Below are positions 26,062 through 34,180 of a stretch of DNA of 64,000 nt, one piece after another. Each line of letters begins with the position of its first letter. Position 1 is the first letter of the stretch. This DNA comes from Marinobacter maroccanus. Lineage in GTDB: Bacteria > Pseudomonadota > Gammaproteobacteria > Pseudomonadales > Oleiphilaceae. The stretch lies in the NCBI RefSeq assembly GCF_002933275.1, contig NZ_PSSX01000009.1, forward strand, positions 1-64,000. The letters run 5' to 3'. The position numbers and the translations under genes are program-made. The notes under the pieces are model-generated. The model did not search any database, had not been told where the DNA came from, and saw nothing but the letters and a program-made list of their open reading frames with translations.

Positions 26062-26940
26062 ATGGATACCGGTCAAGAGAGCACAACCAGTTTTGCCAAG
26101 CCCTTTGTTCTCATTCTGGTACTGGCGTTTGGCCTGGCTGGTTGCAGTTCGACCAAGCTCGCTTACCGATATGCAGACTGGGGCATTGTATGGTGGGTTG
26201 AAGACTATGTTTCGCTTACCGCCGATCAAAAGCAGCGGCTTAATAACGATATTGAGCAACTCCGGCAATGGCACTGCAGTGCCGAGCTGCCCCGTTATCA
26301 GGCCTGGCTGGATGAACTCGAGTCTGACATATCCAACAACCCGCCCGATCAGGCCACTGTAGAATACCATCAGCAGCAACTTTTCAGTTTCTTCCCGAGT
26401 CTTCTGGAACGGGCAGCCCCGGTCGCAACAAACCTTCTCTCCAGCCTGAGCGATGAGCAGGTACAGGAGTTGGCGGACAACATGGCGCAAAGCCAGCGGG
26501 AAATGGAAGAAGAATTCCTGGCCGATTCCCCTGAAGCGACAGCCGAGGCCCGGGCCGAGAGAACCGCAGAGCGGGTTGAGCGTTGGCTGGGGAAGCTGAA
26601 CAGTAAGCAACGAGACATCGTGCGGCAATGGTCTGCCAATCGGGCCGCCCAGACTGAAGTCTGGCTGCAGGGGCGCAGGAACTGGCAACTGGCACTGCTG
26701 GAGATATTGGAGGGAAGAGACGAGCCGACGTTTGAGGCGGAACTGGAATATCTGATTCTCAATTCCGAGGAGGTGCGGGGCGAGGCCTACAAAGCCATGA
26801 TGGCGGAGAGCCGCGTAGCCATGGCGTCCCTGATGCATGATCTGATTCTTGCGGGTGACAATACAACACTGGCCCATCTTCAGAATCGGGCAGGAGAGCT
26901 CAACAACGACTTTGAAGCATTGACCTGCTCGCCGGCCTGA
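26062..26940 (+). CDS. DUF6279-like lipoprotein
   Basis: The 292-residue predicted lipoprotein has a signal ending LAGC (C28). A helical body follows, starting KLAYRYADWGIVWWVEDYVSLTADQ, a pattern I associate with DUF6279. Long amphipathic helices rich in Glu, Gln and Arg make up residues 60-290. The family is common in marine gammaproteobacteria and has no assigned function. It is divergent from the DUF2798-like gene. Confidence 0.75.
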   Translation: MDTGQESTTSFAKPFVLILVLAFGLAGCSSTKLAYRYADWGIVWWVEDYVSLTADQKQRLNNDIEQLRQWHCSAELPRYQAWLDELESDISNNPPDQATVEYHQQQLFSFFPSLLERAAPVATNLLSSLSDEQVQELADNMAQSQREMEEEFLADSPEATAEARAERTAERVERWLGKLNSKQRDIVRQWSANRAAQTEVWLQGRRNWQLALLEILEGRDEPTFEAELEYLILNSEEVRGEAYKAMMAESRVAMASLMHDLILAGDNTTLAHLQNRAGELNNDFEALTCSPA

Positions 26941-26961
26941 TCGCCGAGACCGTTTGAAAGT

Positions 26962-26991
26962 GGGGTCAGATGAAGGCTTTCATCTGACCCC
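26962..26991. terminator. Bidirectional hairpin between convergent genes
   Basis: A 13-bp perfect stem (26962-26974 with 26979-26991, arm ggggtcagatgaa) closes a 4-base loop in the 60-base gap between convergent genes. There is no T-run on either side, so termination would be through stem strength or Rho. It may also be a dispersed palindrome. Confidence 0.6.
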
Positions 26992-27000
26992 TGATTAGCC

Positions 27001-27771
27001 TCAGACGGTCAGGTAACCGCCGTCCGCATTGATGCAGGCGCCCGTGGTATAGCTGGAGGCATCAGAAACCAGGTACAGCACGGTACCTGCCATTTCACCT
27101 GGATCCGCTACACGCTTCATGGGGATGTGGGCCATGGCCTGCTTCTTGATGGCTTCGTTGGTGGTCAGAGCACTGGCAAACTTGGTATCAGTCAGCCCCG
27201 GCAGCAGCGCATTCACGCGGATTTTCTGCTGACCCAGCTCCATGGCAAAGGATTTGGTCATGGAAATCACCGCGGCCTTGGTGACCGAGTAAATGCCCTG
27301 GTAATGGCCCGGATTAACACCGTTCACGGACGCCACGTTCACAATCGAACCGCCACCGGCTTTCTTCATCATCTGGGCGCCGCGGGCGCACATGAAGAAA
27401 TAGCCGCGGATATTCACATCCACGGTCTTGTTGAACGCACCGAGATCGGTGTCTTCCACCGGTCCGAAGTACGGATTCGCCGCAGCGTTGTTCACCAGAA
27501 TGTCCAGCTTGCCGTGGGTCTGTTCAATGTGCCCCCAGATACTTTCGATCTGATCCATATCACCGATGTGGCAGGCGTAGGCTTCGGCGCTACCGCCGGC
27601 ATCCCGGATGCTGCTGGCAACGGCTTCGCAACCGTCAATCTTGCGGCTGCTGACAATCACGTGGGCACCATACTCGGCCAGGGTCCGGGCAATGCTCTCG
27701 CCAATGCCGCGGCTGGCACCGGTAATCAGGGCAACCTTGCCAGTCAGATCAAACAGGTTCTTGCTGCTCAT
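27001..27771 (-). CDS. Short-chain dehydrogenase (FabG-like)
   Basis: The 256-residue classical SDR has TGASRGIGE for NAD(P) binding, NNAAANPYFG, catalytic Ser in NVASVNG, YSVTKAA (Tyr-xxx-Lys) and ALLPGLTDTKF. The C-terminus GACINADGGYLTV is typical of FabG-like hydroxyacyl or alcohol dehydrogenases. It is the last gene of a minus-strand cluster with a phosphotransferase and an acyl-CoA dehydrogenase, and lies 17 bases after the histidine phosphatase gene. Likely substrate is a keto- or hydroxyacyl-CoA, inferred from context. Confidence 0.9.
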   Translation of the reverse strand: MSSKNLFDLTGKVALITGASRGIGESIARTLAEYGAHVIVSSRKIDGCEAVASSIRDAGGSAEAYACHIGDMDQIESIWGHIEQTHGKLDILVNNAAANPYFGPVEDTDLGAFNKTVDVNIRGYFFMCARGAQMMKKAGGGSIVNVASVNGVNPGHYQGIYSVTKAAVISMTKSFAMELGQQKIRVNALLPGLTDTKFASALTTNEAIKKQAMAHIPMKRVADPGEMAGTVLYLVSDASSYTTGACINADGGYLTV

Positions 27772-27788
27772 TCGTTCACCTCAATTCA

Positions 27789-28478
27789 CTATCGGAATGT
27801 CACCAGGGCGGGGTCATCCGCTTCCAGGTGGCTGTAGTTATTAAAAACGGCCAGGCTGCGCCGGGGGCCTGAATACAGGACCCGCGACACGCTGGTGTTG
27901 GCGATCACCTCGTTCAGGCCCAGTGCCCGGGCATCATCCAGGCCAAGCAGATGCTGGGCGATTACGGAAATCGGTCCACCGGAGGTCGCCACCAACACGT
28001 CGCCGCCATCGGCGTACTCAATCATCTCCTCGAAGGCCGCCAGAACGCGGGCCTTGAAGTCCGGCCAGCTTTCCTCGTACTCATGGTCATACTCGCCTGA
28101 GGCCCAGCGATGCACAGCGTGCACAAAGGCCTCCTGAAACGCCTTGGCCGGCTTGGGGAACGCCTTGAGATCCCGCGCCATCACCGCGCGATCACTCCAC
28201 TCCGGGCGGTACCGGGCCACCACGGTGGTGTGGTCAAACTCGTTGAAGCCGGGGACTACCTGCATGTCGGGCAGTTTGGCTCCGTACCCGGTGGCGATGG
28301 CTTCCACGGTTTCACGGTGGCGCTCCAGATCGCCCCCGAAAATCGCCGCCGGTTCAACTTTGCCAGCCAGCCAGCGGCCAAGCACCCTGCCCTGCTCCCA
28401 GCCGGTGGAAGAGAGTTGGTCATAGTTCTCCTTCCCGAAACTGGCCTGGCCGTGACGAACCAGATAAATCGTCGCCAT
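27789..28478 (-). CDS. Histidine phosphatase (phosphoglycerate-mutase-like)
   Basis: The 229-residue cytoplasmic protein begins MATIYLVRHGQASFG, the RHG phosphohistidine motif, and has the second His region at LVATSGGPISVIAQHLLG with a shifted His. Its start codon overlaps the stop of the phosphotransferase gene as TAATG, so the two are translationally coupled. Coupling of a phosphatase to a kinase suggests it acts on, or recycles, the kinase's phosphorylated product; this is inference. Confidence 0.85.
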   Translation of the reverse strand: MATIYLVRHGQASFGKENYDQLSSTGWEQGRVLGRWLAGKVEPAAIFGGDLERHRETVEAIATGYGAKLPDMQVVPGFNEFDHTTVVARYRPEWSDRAVMARDLKAFPKPAKAFQEAFVHAVHRWASGEYDHEYEESWPDFKARVLAAFEEMIEYADGGDVLVATSGGPISVIAQHLLGLDDARALGLNEVIANTSVSRVLYSGPRRSLAVFNNYSHLEADDPALVTFR

Positions 28479-29542
28479 TACAGGGAGCTCTCCGCAATCA
28501 GGCGCTGACAGCGCTTCTCAAGGTAATTGGCGGCGTGCCCAAAGGCAGCGAAACGCTTGTCTTTAGTCTGGCCATGATAGAACCGGTAATAGATCTGCTG
28601 GATGATAACTGCCAGCCGGAACAAGCCGTAGATCTCATAGAAGTCGAAGTTATCGACCTTGAAGCCGGACTGCTCCATGTAATACGCCACCACTTCCTTG
28701 CGGGAGAGCATGCCCGGGCGATGGGTCGGTTGTCGGCGCAGCATCTGGAACGGGCCTTCATCATCGGCCTCAATCCAGTAAGCCAGGCTGTTACCCAGAT
28801 CCATCAGCGGATCGCCGATGGTGGCCATTTCCCAGTCCAGCACGCCGATTACCTCGAACGGGTTGTCCGGATTCAGCACCACGTTGTCGAAGCGGAAATC
28901 GTTGTGGATCACCACCTGGGCAATGTCCTCGGGCATCTTGTCGTTGAGCCAGCTCATGACCTGCTCGAAGTCGCCCACATCATCGGTGCGGGCCTTACGA
29001 AAACGGTCACTCCAGCCGCCAATCTGGCGCTGAACGTAGCCCTCGCCCTTGCCCAGCTTGTCCAGGCCGGCTGCTTTGGCATCCACACGGTGCAGATCTA
29101 CCAGCTTGTCGATCACGTTCAGGCAAAGCTTGCGGGTATCGGCTTCACTAAGCTCAAAATCCTTCGGAAAGTCCTGGCGCAGGATGATGCCCTTCAACCG
29201 TTCCATCACGTAGAAATCGCAACCCAGCACGTCGTGATCATCGCAGATGGCGATAATGTTGGGCACGTAGGGATAGACGGGCTTGAGCGCCCGCATGACC
29301 TTCGCCTCACGCAGCATGTCGTGGGCAGACTTGGCAATCTTGCCGAACGGCGGCCGGCGCAGCACATAAGACCGATCACCGTAGTCCACCTGATAGGTCA
29401 GATTTGAGGCGCCGCCCGGGTATTGACGAATCTCAGGCTCGCCTTGCAGGTCCGGGATCGCCTCTTTCATGAACCGGTCTACGGCGCCGGTGTCCAGCTC
29501 CTCGCCTTCCCGGATGTCCACGGCCTCGTCGATCTGGGTCAT
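28478..29542 (-). CDS. APH-fold phosphotransferase (ACAD10/LvaA-like)
   Basis: The 354-residue aminoglycoside-phosphotransferase-fold kinase has the catalytic loop VIHNDFRFDNVVLN (Asp and Asn) and the metal motif VLDWEMATIGDP. It begins with the QYPGGASNLTYQV and YVLRRPPFGKIAKSAHDM segments that mark the ACAD10/11 N-terminal kinase domain. In mammalian ACAD10/11 and in LvaA of Pseudomonas putida, this domain phosphorylates 4-hydroxyacyl-CoA so that a dehydrogenase-fold partner can eliminate phosphate. An acyl-CoA dehydrogenase is encoded three genes upstream at 30569-31780, which fits. The substrate is not provable here. Confidence 0.87.
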   Translation of the reverse strand: MTQIDEAVDIREGEELDTGAVDRFMKEAIPDLQGEPEIRQYPGGASNLTYQVDYGDRSYVLRRPPFGKIAKSAHDMLREAKVMRALKPVYPYVPNIIAICDDHDVLGCDFYVMERLKGIILRQDFPKDFELSEADTRKLCLNVIDKLVDLHRVDAKAAGLDKLGKGEGYVQRQIGGWSDRFRKARTDDVGDFEQVMSWLNDKMPEDIAQVVIHNDFRFDNVVLNPDNPFEVIGVLDWEMATIGDPLMDLGNSLAYWIEADDEGPFQMLRRQPTHRPGMLSRKEVVAYYMEQSGFKVDNFDFYEIYGLFRLAVIIQQIYYRFYHGQTKDKRFAAFGHAANYLEKRCQRLIAESSL

Positions 29543-29593
29543 TCAGGACTCTCCTTTTGAATCTTCAGTTAAAGACAGTTAAAAACAGCGCCC

Positions 29594-30412
29594 TCAGGCC
29601 TTGCTGCCACCCATCTTGCTCATCCAGCGCTTGCTTTCCTGATGCATCAGCCAGTCGAAAGCCTTGGGCGCATGACGCTTGAGCATCCACATACGGCGCT
29701 CCTTGGCGTGGGGCAGTACCCAGAAACTCTTGTTCTCCACCGACCGAAAAATATCCTCGGCTACGTCCTCGGCGGTTACCGTGGAACGCTTCATCAGCTT
29801 GTTCACATTCTGCTGAATGCCGGGAATGTCTGAACGCATGCTGCTGGTCAGATTGGTCTGGAAAAACGCCGGGCACACACAGCTCACATGAATACCGGCA
29901 TCCCGAAGCTCCTGACTCAGGGTTTCAGACAGGGCAATCACCCCAGCCTTGGTAACATTGTAGCTATCCATCAAAGGCGCCAGCATCAGCCCGGCCATAG
30001 AAGCCACATTCACGAACGCCCCGGAACCCTGCTGCTTGAATTGAGGCGTGAACGCCTTGCAACCACGAACCACACCCAGCACGTTGATATCGAGAATCCA
30101 CTCCCAATCCGCCATAGTGGTATCTTCAATGGAACCGGCAGAGGCAACGCCAGCGTTGTTCACCACCACATCAACGCCACCCCATTTTTTCACCAGATCA
30201 TCGCGGACTTTCTCAAAATCGGTCAGGCGGCGAACATCGCATTCGACGTAGTAGCCCTCGCCGCCAGCTGCGGTAATCTCTTTCTCCACGCCAACGCCCT
30301 GCTCCGGATTGATGTCGCCGATGCAGACTTTGGCGCCTTCTCTGGCGTAACGCAGTGCAATCGCCCGACCGAGACCGCTGGCGCCGCCGGTGATGAATAC
30401 TCTTTGTGTCAT
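29594..30412 (-). CDS. Short-chain dehydrogenase/reductase
   Basis: The 272-residue SDR has TGGASGLGRAIA, NNAGVASAG, catalytic NVASMAG and YNVTKAG, and a C-terminal extension of about 50 residues after the Rossmann core (KRHAPKAFDWLMHQESKRW). It lies 51 bases upstream of the phosphotransferase gene on the same strand. By analogy with the levulinate pathway it could interconvert 4-keto- and 4-hydroxyacyl-CoA; this is inference. Confidence 0.88.
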   Translation of the reverse strand: MTQRVFITGGASGLGRAIALRYAREGAKVCIGDINPEQGVGVEKEITAAGGEGYYVECDVRRLTDFEKVRDDLVKKWGGVDVVVNNAGVASAGSIEDTTMADWEWILDINVLGVVRGCKAFTPQFKQQGSGAFVNVASMAGLMLAPLMDSYNVTKAGVIALSETLSQELRDAGIHVSCVCPAFFQTNLTSSMRSDIPGIQQNVNKLMKRSTVTAEDVAEDIFRSVENKSFWVLPHAKERRMWMLKRHAPKAFDWLMHQESKRWMSKMGGSKA

Positions 30413-30463
30413 GGTGATTCCCGTTGTATCGATTTTTAGTCAGCTTAACTCACAGGTATACGA

Positions 30464-30555
30464 GAGTGGGCGGGGCTGGCCTTCTGAAACTGTGCGGAGC
30501 CAAGCGTACATGGACGTATTCACAGCGTGTTTCAGAAGTCCAGCCCCGCCCGCTC
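30464..30555. repeat. Structured intergenic palindromic element, copy C (shorter)
   Basis: Arms 30464-30490 and 30529-30555 pair over 27 positions with one T-G wobble and one C-T mismatch. The 38-base centre holds only the second hairpin (TAC/GTA, 30507-30509 with 30516-30518, loop ATGGAC). The GGCC-AGGGAT-GGCC hairpin of copies A and B is missing. Confidence 0.85.
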
Positions 30556-30568
30556 CGGCACCGAGCTA

Positions 30569-31780
30569 TCAGTTCTTGTACTTTCGCAATTCAAGACGAG
30601 CCACCATAGCCCGATGCACCTCATCAGGCCCGTCGGCCAGGCGCAAAACACGAGCATAGGCAAACAGCTGCGTCAGCGGGAAGTCGTCATCACTGACCCC
30701 GGCACCACCGTGAATCTGAATGGCCTGATCAACAATGGTCTGCAGCATGGACGGAATCACCGCCTTGATCATGGAGACTTCCTGAAGCGCCCCCATGATG
30801 CCCTTGGTATCCAGTGCCCAGGCGCATTTCAGTGTCAGCAGCCGCGCCTGCTCAATGGCCATGCGGGCATTGGCAATGATATCCGGATTACCGCCCAGCT
30901 TGGCGATCGGCCGCCCGAAGGCTTCCCGAGTGGTGGCACGCTTGATCAGAATCTCCAGTGTGCGCTCCGCCGCACCGATCGCGCGCATGCAATGGTGCAC
31001 ACGGCCTGGCCCCAGACGGCCCTGGGCAATCTCGAACCCGCGGCCCGGACCGGCAATGAATGCGCTCTTGGGCAACCGAACGTTATCGAACAGCACCTCA
31101 CCATGGCCGTAGGGCTCATCGTATTCACCGAATACCGGCAGCATACGCTCGATCTTGACGCCCGGAGTGTCCAGCGGCACCAGCACCATGGAATGGCGGC
31201 GGTGTTTGTGGGCGTCCGGATCCGTCAGGCCCATGAAGATGGCGACCTTGCAGTCGGGGTGCCCGATACCGGTGCTCCACCATTTGCGACCGTTCAGAAC
31301 CACTTCGTCGCCTTCAACTACGGCGGTGGCTTCCATGTTGGTTGCATCGGAAGAAGCAACCGCCGGCTCGGTCATGCAGAACGCGGAGCGGATCTCACCG
31401 CTGAGCAGCCGGGGCAGCCACTCGGCCTTCTGCTCTTCCGAGCCGTAGTGGATCAGCACTTCCATATTGCCGGTGTCCGGCGCGTTGCAGTTGAAGATCT
31501 CCGGCGCAATAAAACTGCGCCCGGTTTCCTCGGCAATCAGGGCGTAGTCTGAGTTCAGCAGGCCGCAGCCGTATTTTTCGTCCGGGAAGAACATGTTCCA
31601 GAGGCCCTGGGCCCTGGCTTTTTCCTTCAGCTCCCGAATGATCGGCAGCACAACCCAACGGTTATCCAGGGAGGCAAGCTCCTTGTGGTACTGCTCTTCA
31701 ATTGGAAAAATCTCATCCTTCATGAACTGTTTCACGCGGTTGAGATAATCCTGGCCTTTCTCGGAAATATTGAAATCCAT
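30569..31780 (-). CDS. Acyl-CoA dehydrogenase (ACAD10/11-LvaC type)
   Basis: The 403-residue flavoprotein has the FAD/acyl-CoA segments FCMTEPAVASSDATN and KWWSTGIGHPDCK, then the C-terminal helical bundle ending IHGGAGVSDDDFPL and LRLADGPDEVHR. The sequence is closest in style to the ACAD10/11 branch rather than to short-chain beta-oxidation enzymes. It is the first gene of the minus-strand cluster, and LysR is divergent. With the phosphotransferase at 28478-29542 it could form a two-protein version of the fused mammalian enzyme. Confidence 0.88.
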   Translation of the reverse strand: MDFNISEKGQDYLNRVKQFMKDEIFPIEEQYHKELASLDNRWVVLPIIRELKEKARAQGLWNMFFPDEKYGCGLLNSDYALIAEETGRSFIAPEIFNCNAPDTGNMEVLIHYGSEEQKAEWLPRLLSGEIRSAFCMTEPAVASSDATNMEATAVVEGDEVVLNGRKWWSTGIGHPDCKVAIFMGLTDPDAHKHRRHSMVLVPLDTPGVKIERMLPVFGEYDEPYGHGEVLFDNVRLPKSAFIAGPGRGFEIAQGRLGPGRVHHCMRAIGAAERTLEILIKRATTREAFGRPIAKLGGNPDIIANARMAIEQARLLTLKCAWALDTKGIMGALQEVSMIKAVIPSMLQTIVDQAIQIHGGAGVSDDDFPLTQLFAYARVLRLADGPDEVHRAMVARLELRKYKN

Positions 31781-31801
31781 CGCCGTCTCCTCGCTAACGG
31801 T

Positions 31802-31817
31802 TGCACGGTGGCGTGCA
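31802..31817. promoter_or_regulatory. Inverted repeat between acyl-CoA dehydrogenase and LysR genes
   Basis: TGCAC at 31802-31806 and GTGCA at 31813-31817 form an inverted repeat with a 6-base centre, 22 bases upstream of the dehydrogenase start. Its place in the divergent gap fits a LysR-type or other operator. The short length makes this tentative. Confidence 0.4.
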
Positions 31818-31933
31818 CGGAATAATCACGTTGAGACCAGTCTAGGGACGACTTAACTATTACGCGACTGAATTATTCTTATCGTTTATTATTAACCAAA
31901 CTTATTCCAAAATTCGCAAGAACGGACCCGCTC

Positions 31934-32827
31934 ATGGCCCTCAACCGCCTGGACCTGAACCTGCTGCACGTATTCGACACCATCTACCGGGAAGGAAGCC
32001 TGACCCGCGCGGCCAGGGCACTGCATCTGACACAGCCTGCGGTCAGTCACTCGCTGTCCCGGCTCCGGGACCATTTTGATGATCCTCTGTTTACCCGCCA
32101 GGGCAATCAGATGGTGCCAACGCCCCTGGCCCGGCGCTTCCTCGAATCCATGCGACCGGGCCTCACCCAGATCCAGGGCGCGGTAAACCAGTTTCATGCC
32201 TTTGATCCGGCCACCCAGCGCAAAACCTATTCACTCGGGTTGCGGGACATCCTGGAATCCACCTTCCTGCCTCGCCTGATGGCGCGTCTGGACGCCTACC
32301 CGGAACTGGAGATCGTCAGTCAGCGGATTGCGCGGCGTGATATGGAGACGCAACTGGCGGCAGGCAAACTCGATTTTGCCGTGGATGTGCTTTTGCCCGT
32401 GAGCAACCAGACTTCTCACGAACTGCTGCGGCGCGACCGGCTTGTGGTTCTGGCCCGGGAAGGTCATCCCCTGGCCACAGAGGTTCTGGATATGGAGGGG
32501 TACCTGTCGGCAAAGCACGTGCTGGTGTCGTCACGGACCGAGGGGCCCGGAATTGAGGATTTCGAGCTATCGAGGCTGGGGGTTCAGCGCAGCATCCGGC
32601 TAAGGTGCCAGCATTACTACGCCGCTTGCAGAGTGGTGGAGGACACCGATCTGCTGCTCACCATGCCGGAAGCCTATGCCCGCATCATTGCCGAGCGGGC
32701 CAATATCCGGATCATGGATCCGCCAGCGGACCTGCCGTCCATCGACGTTCACCTTTATTGGCACAAGGCTTATGAGAGAGAGCCGGCGCTGATCTGGTTC
32801 CGGCAGCAGTTGAAGGCGATCAGTTGA
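31934..32827 (+). CDS. LysR-family transcriptional regulator
   Basis: The 297-residue regulator has an N-terminal winged helix-turn-helix (LNLLHVFDTIYREGSLTRAA, then LHLTQPAVSHSLSRLR) and a C-terminal inducer-binding domain of NahR/LinR style. It is transcribed away from the acyl-CoA dehydrogenase cluster with about 150 bases between starts, the classic layout for a LysR regulator of the adjacent operon. An inverted repeat lies in that gap. The effector is unknown. Confidence 0.92.
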   Translation: MALNRLDLNLLHVFDTIYREGSLTRAARALHLTQPAVSHSLSRLRDHFDDPLFTRQGNQMVPTPLARRFLESMRPGLTQIQGAVNQFHAFDPATQRKTYSLGLRDILESTFLPRLMARLDAYPELEIVSQRIARRDMETQLAAGKLDFAVDVLLPVSNQTSHELLRRDRLVVLAREGHPLATEVLDMEGYLSAKHVLVSSRTEGPGIEDFELSRLGVQRSIRLRCQHYYAACRVVEDTDLLLTMPEAYARIIAERANIRIMDPPADLPSIDVHLYWHKAYEREPALIWFRQQLKAIS

Positions 32828-32830
32828 GAA

Positions 32831-33187
32831 TCAGTACGCCCCGACAAGCATCAGGAAACCGAAAAATCCGATAGCCGTGATGCCCAGGGAGGCCACGACG
32901 ATGCCAAGCCCCCACAAGACAGCGGCGCCATCGGATACTTCAACATCGTGGCCCCTGAGGGTTCGGTAGAAAGCCCATGGGCCCAGGACGAAAGCACCGA
33001 CGACTGCAAAAACCAACCCGACGCTAATCCCGGCAAAGGTCCAGGTAGCGAGAACCATGGCGCGGTCTTTTACCTGATCAGTAACGCCGTGGTGCTCCAG
33101 AAATTTCTTGCAGAAAAACCAGATCAGGGCGAACAGGATGATGACAAAAACCAGTCCGCCAACAATGGTGATCATTCGGTATAGCAA
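32831..33187 (-). CDS. Unrecognised three-helix membrane protein
   Basis: The 118-residue protein has three predicted transmembrane helices (residues 5-27, about 47-73, and 88-116). A short charged loop follows the first (KKFLEHHGVTDQVKDRA). I recognise no family. Two starts are possible: a TTG at 33187 with AGGA 8 bases upstream, or ATG at 33175 with no clear ribosome site. It is convergent with the LysR gene (3 bases between stops) and downstream of the EAL gene. Confidence 0.65.
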   Translation of the reverse strand: MLYRMITIVGGLVFVIILFALIWFFCKKFLEHHGVTDQVKDRAMVLATWTFAGISVGLVFAVVGAFVLGPWAFYRTLRGHDVEVSDGAAVLWGLGIVVASLGITAIGFFGFLMLVGAY

Positions 33188-33216
33188 GATGTCGTTCCTA
33201 TCGGTTCAGGGGCAGC

Positions 33217-34044
33217 TTATGCCGGAAACTCGGGCTCCGGTAGGCATTCAAATCCCGGTTTGGCAAACAGGTAGCCCTGGTAGAGGTTAATACCCTGCGA
33301 GCGCAACCAGAAGTACTCTTCCTTGGTTTCGACACCCTCAGCGATTATTTGGCCGCCAAGCTGGTTCATCATGGTAATAATCCCGGCCACTACCGCCTGT
33401 TTGTTGGGCTCTACGTGAATATTACGAACCAGAGCCATATCCAGTTTAAGAAGATTTGGGGGACTGGCCATCATAATGTTGTAGCGGGAGAATCCGGCAC
33501 CAAAATCATCGATGGCAGTGCTGAACCCCATCTCCTGGTAGGCCTCAATAATCGACGCCAGATGTTCAACAGACGTAGACGTCAGGTTTTCGTCTTCGGT
33601 CAGCTCAAAGATTATCTTGCGAGTATCGAAACTGTAGGTCTTCGCTGCAGCGAGCGTGGTCCGGATGCAGTACTCCGCCCGGTAGACCGCGTTCGGCATG
33701 AAATTGATGCTGAGCATCGTATCCATGCCCAGCTTGGCAGCGAGCTTGACCGCTTTGACACGGCATACCTGGTCGAATGCATAGCGGTTCTGGTCATTCA
33801 CCTTGGAGAGAACGCTCAACGCACCCTCGCCTTCAGTGCCTCGCACCAGGGCTTCATAGGCGTAAACAGACTTGTTTAGAACATCGACAATGGGCTGGAA
33901 CGCGAAGGTAAAGGAGAAGTCCAACCCCGCTCCACAGGCACATTGCTCACAATGAGACTCATCAAATAATACGGCGGGTTGGTTCACTTCAACTCCTGAC
34001 TTCACTTCTGGCGGTTTTACAGTGTCAATAAGACGTATTTTCAA
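33217..34044 (-). CDS. EAL-domain c-di-GMP phosphodiesterase with N-terminal Cys motif
   Basis: This is a 275-residue stand-alone EAL protein. Catalytic signatures are present: YEALVRG (E64-A-L), LSINFMPN, FELTED, IDDFGAG and IAEGVET, so hydrolysis of c-di-GMP to pGpG is plausible. Upstream of the domain is a cysteine cluster HCEQCACG (C32, C35, C37) with His31 that could bind metal or sense redox state. There is no membrane segment. It is divergent from the dehydrogenase gene at 34181. Confidence 0.87.
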   Translation of the reverse strand: MKIRLIDTVKPPEVKSGVEVNQPAVLFDESHCEQCACGAGLDFSFTFAFQPIVDVLNKSVYAYEALVRGTEGEGALSVLSKVNDQNRYAFDQVCRVKAVKLAAKLGMDTMLSINFMPNAVYRAEYCIRTTLAAAKTYSFDTRKIIFELTEDENLTSTSVEHLASIIEAYQEMGFSTAIDDFGAGFSRYNIMMASPPNLLKLDMALVRNIHVEPNKQAVVAGIITMMNQLGGQIIAEGVETKEEYFWLRSQGINLYQGYLFAKPGFECLPEPEFPA

Positions 34045-34180
34045 TCCAATATAGCTTCGAACCCCTCTCTGGTAAAACCACTTTTTGGTTAAAGCGTGTC
34101 AAACGGTGGCATCCCCTGTTTACATGACTAAACTGGGGTTTGTCGTTTATACGTGTCTGTCCACAAAAGGAGTTTCCCGA

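Noticed and set aside
25918..26877. Upstream extension of the DUF2798-like frame
   Set aside because: It is antisense to the DUF6279 lipoprotein gene and lacks protein-like character; the real start has AGGAG at 25917.
28535..29407. 290-codon plus-strand frame opposite the phosphotransferase gene
   Set aside because: Antisense shadow with no recognisable motif or ribosome site.
9801..30555. The three palindromic elements as a CRISPR-like array or as ordinary terminators
   Set aside because: Copies are about 9-12 kb apart with no spacers, and copy A lies between divergent starts where a terminator has no upstream gene end.
30527..31552. 341-codon plus-strand frame opposite the acyl-CoA dehydrogenase
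   Set aside because: Antisense shadow of a conserved enzyme; no motif.
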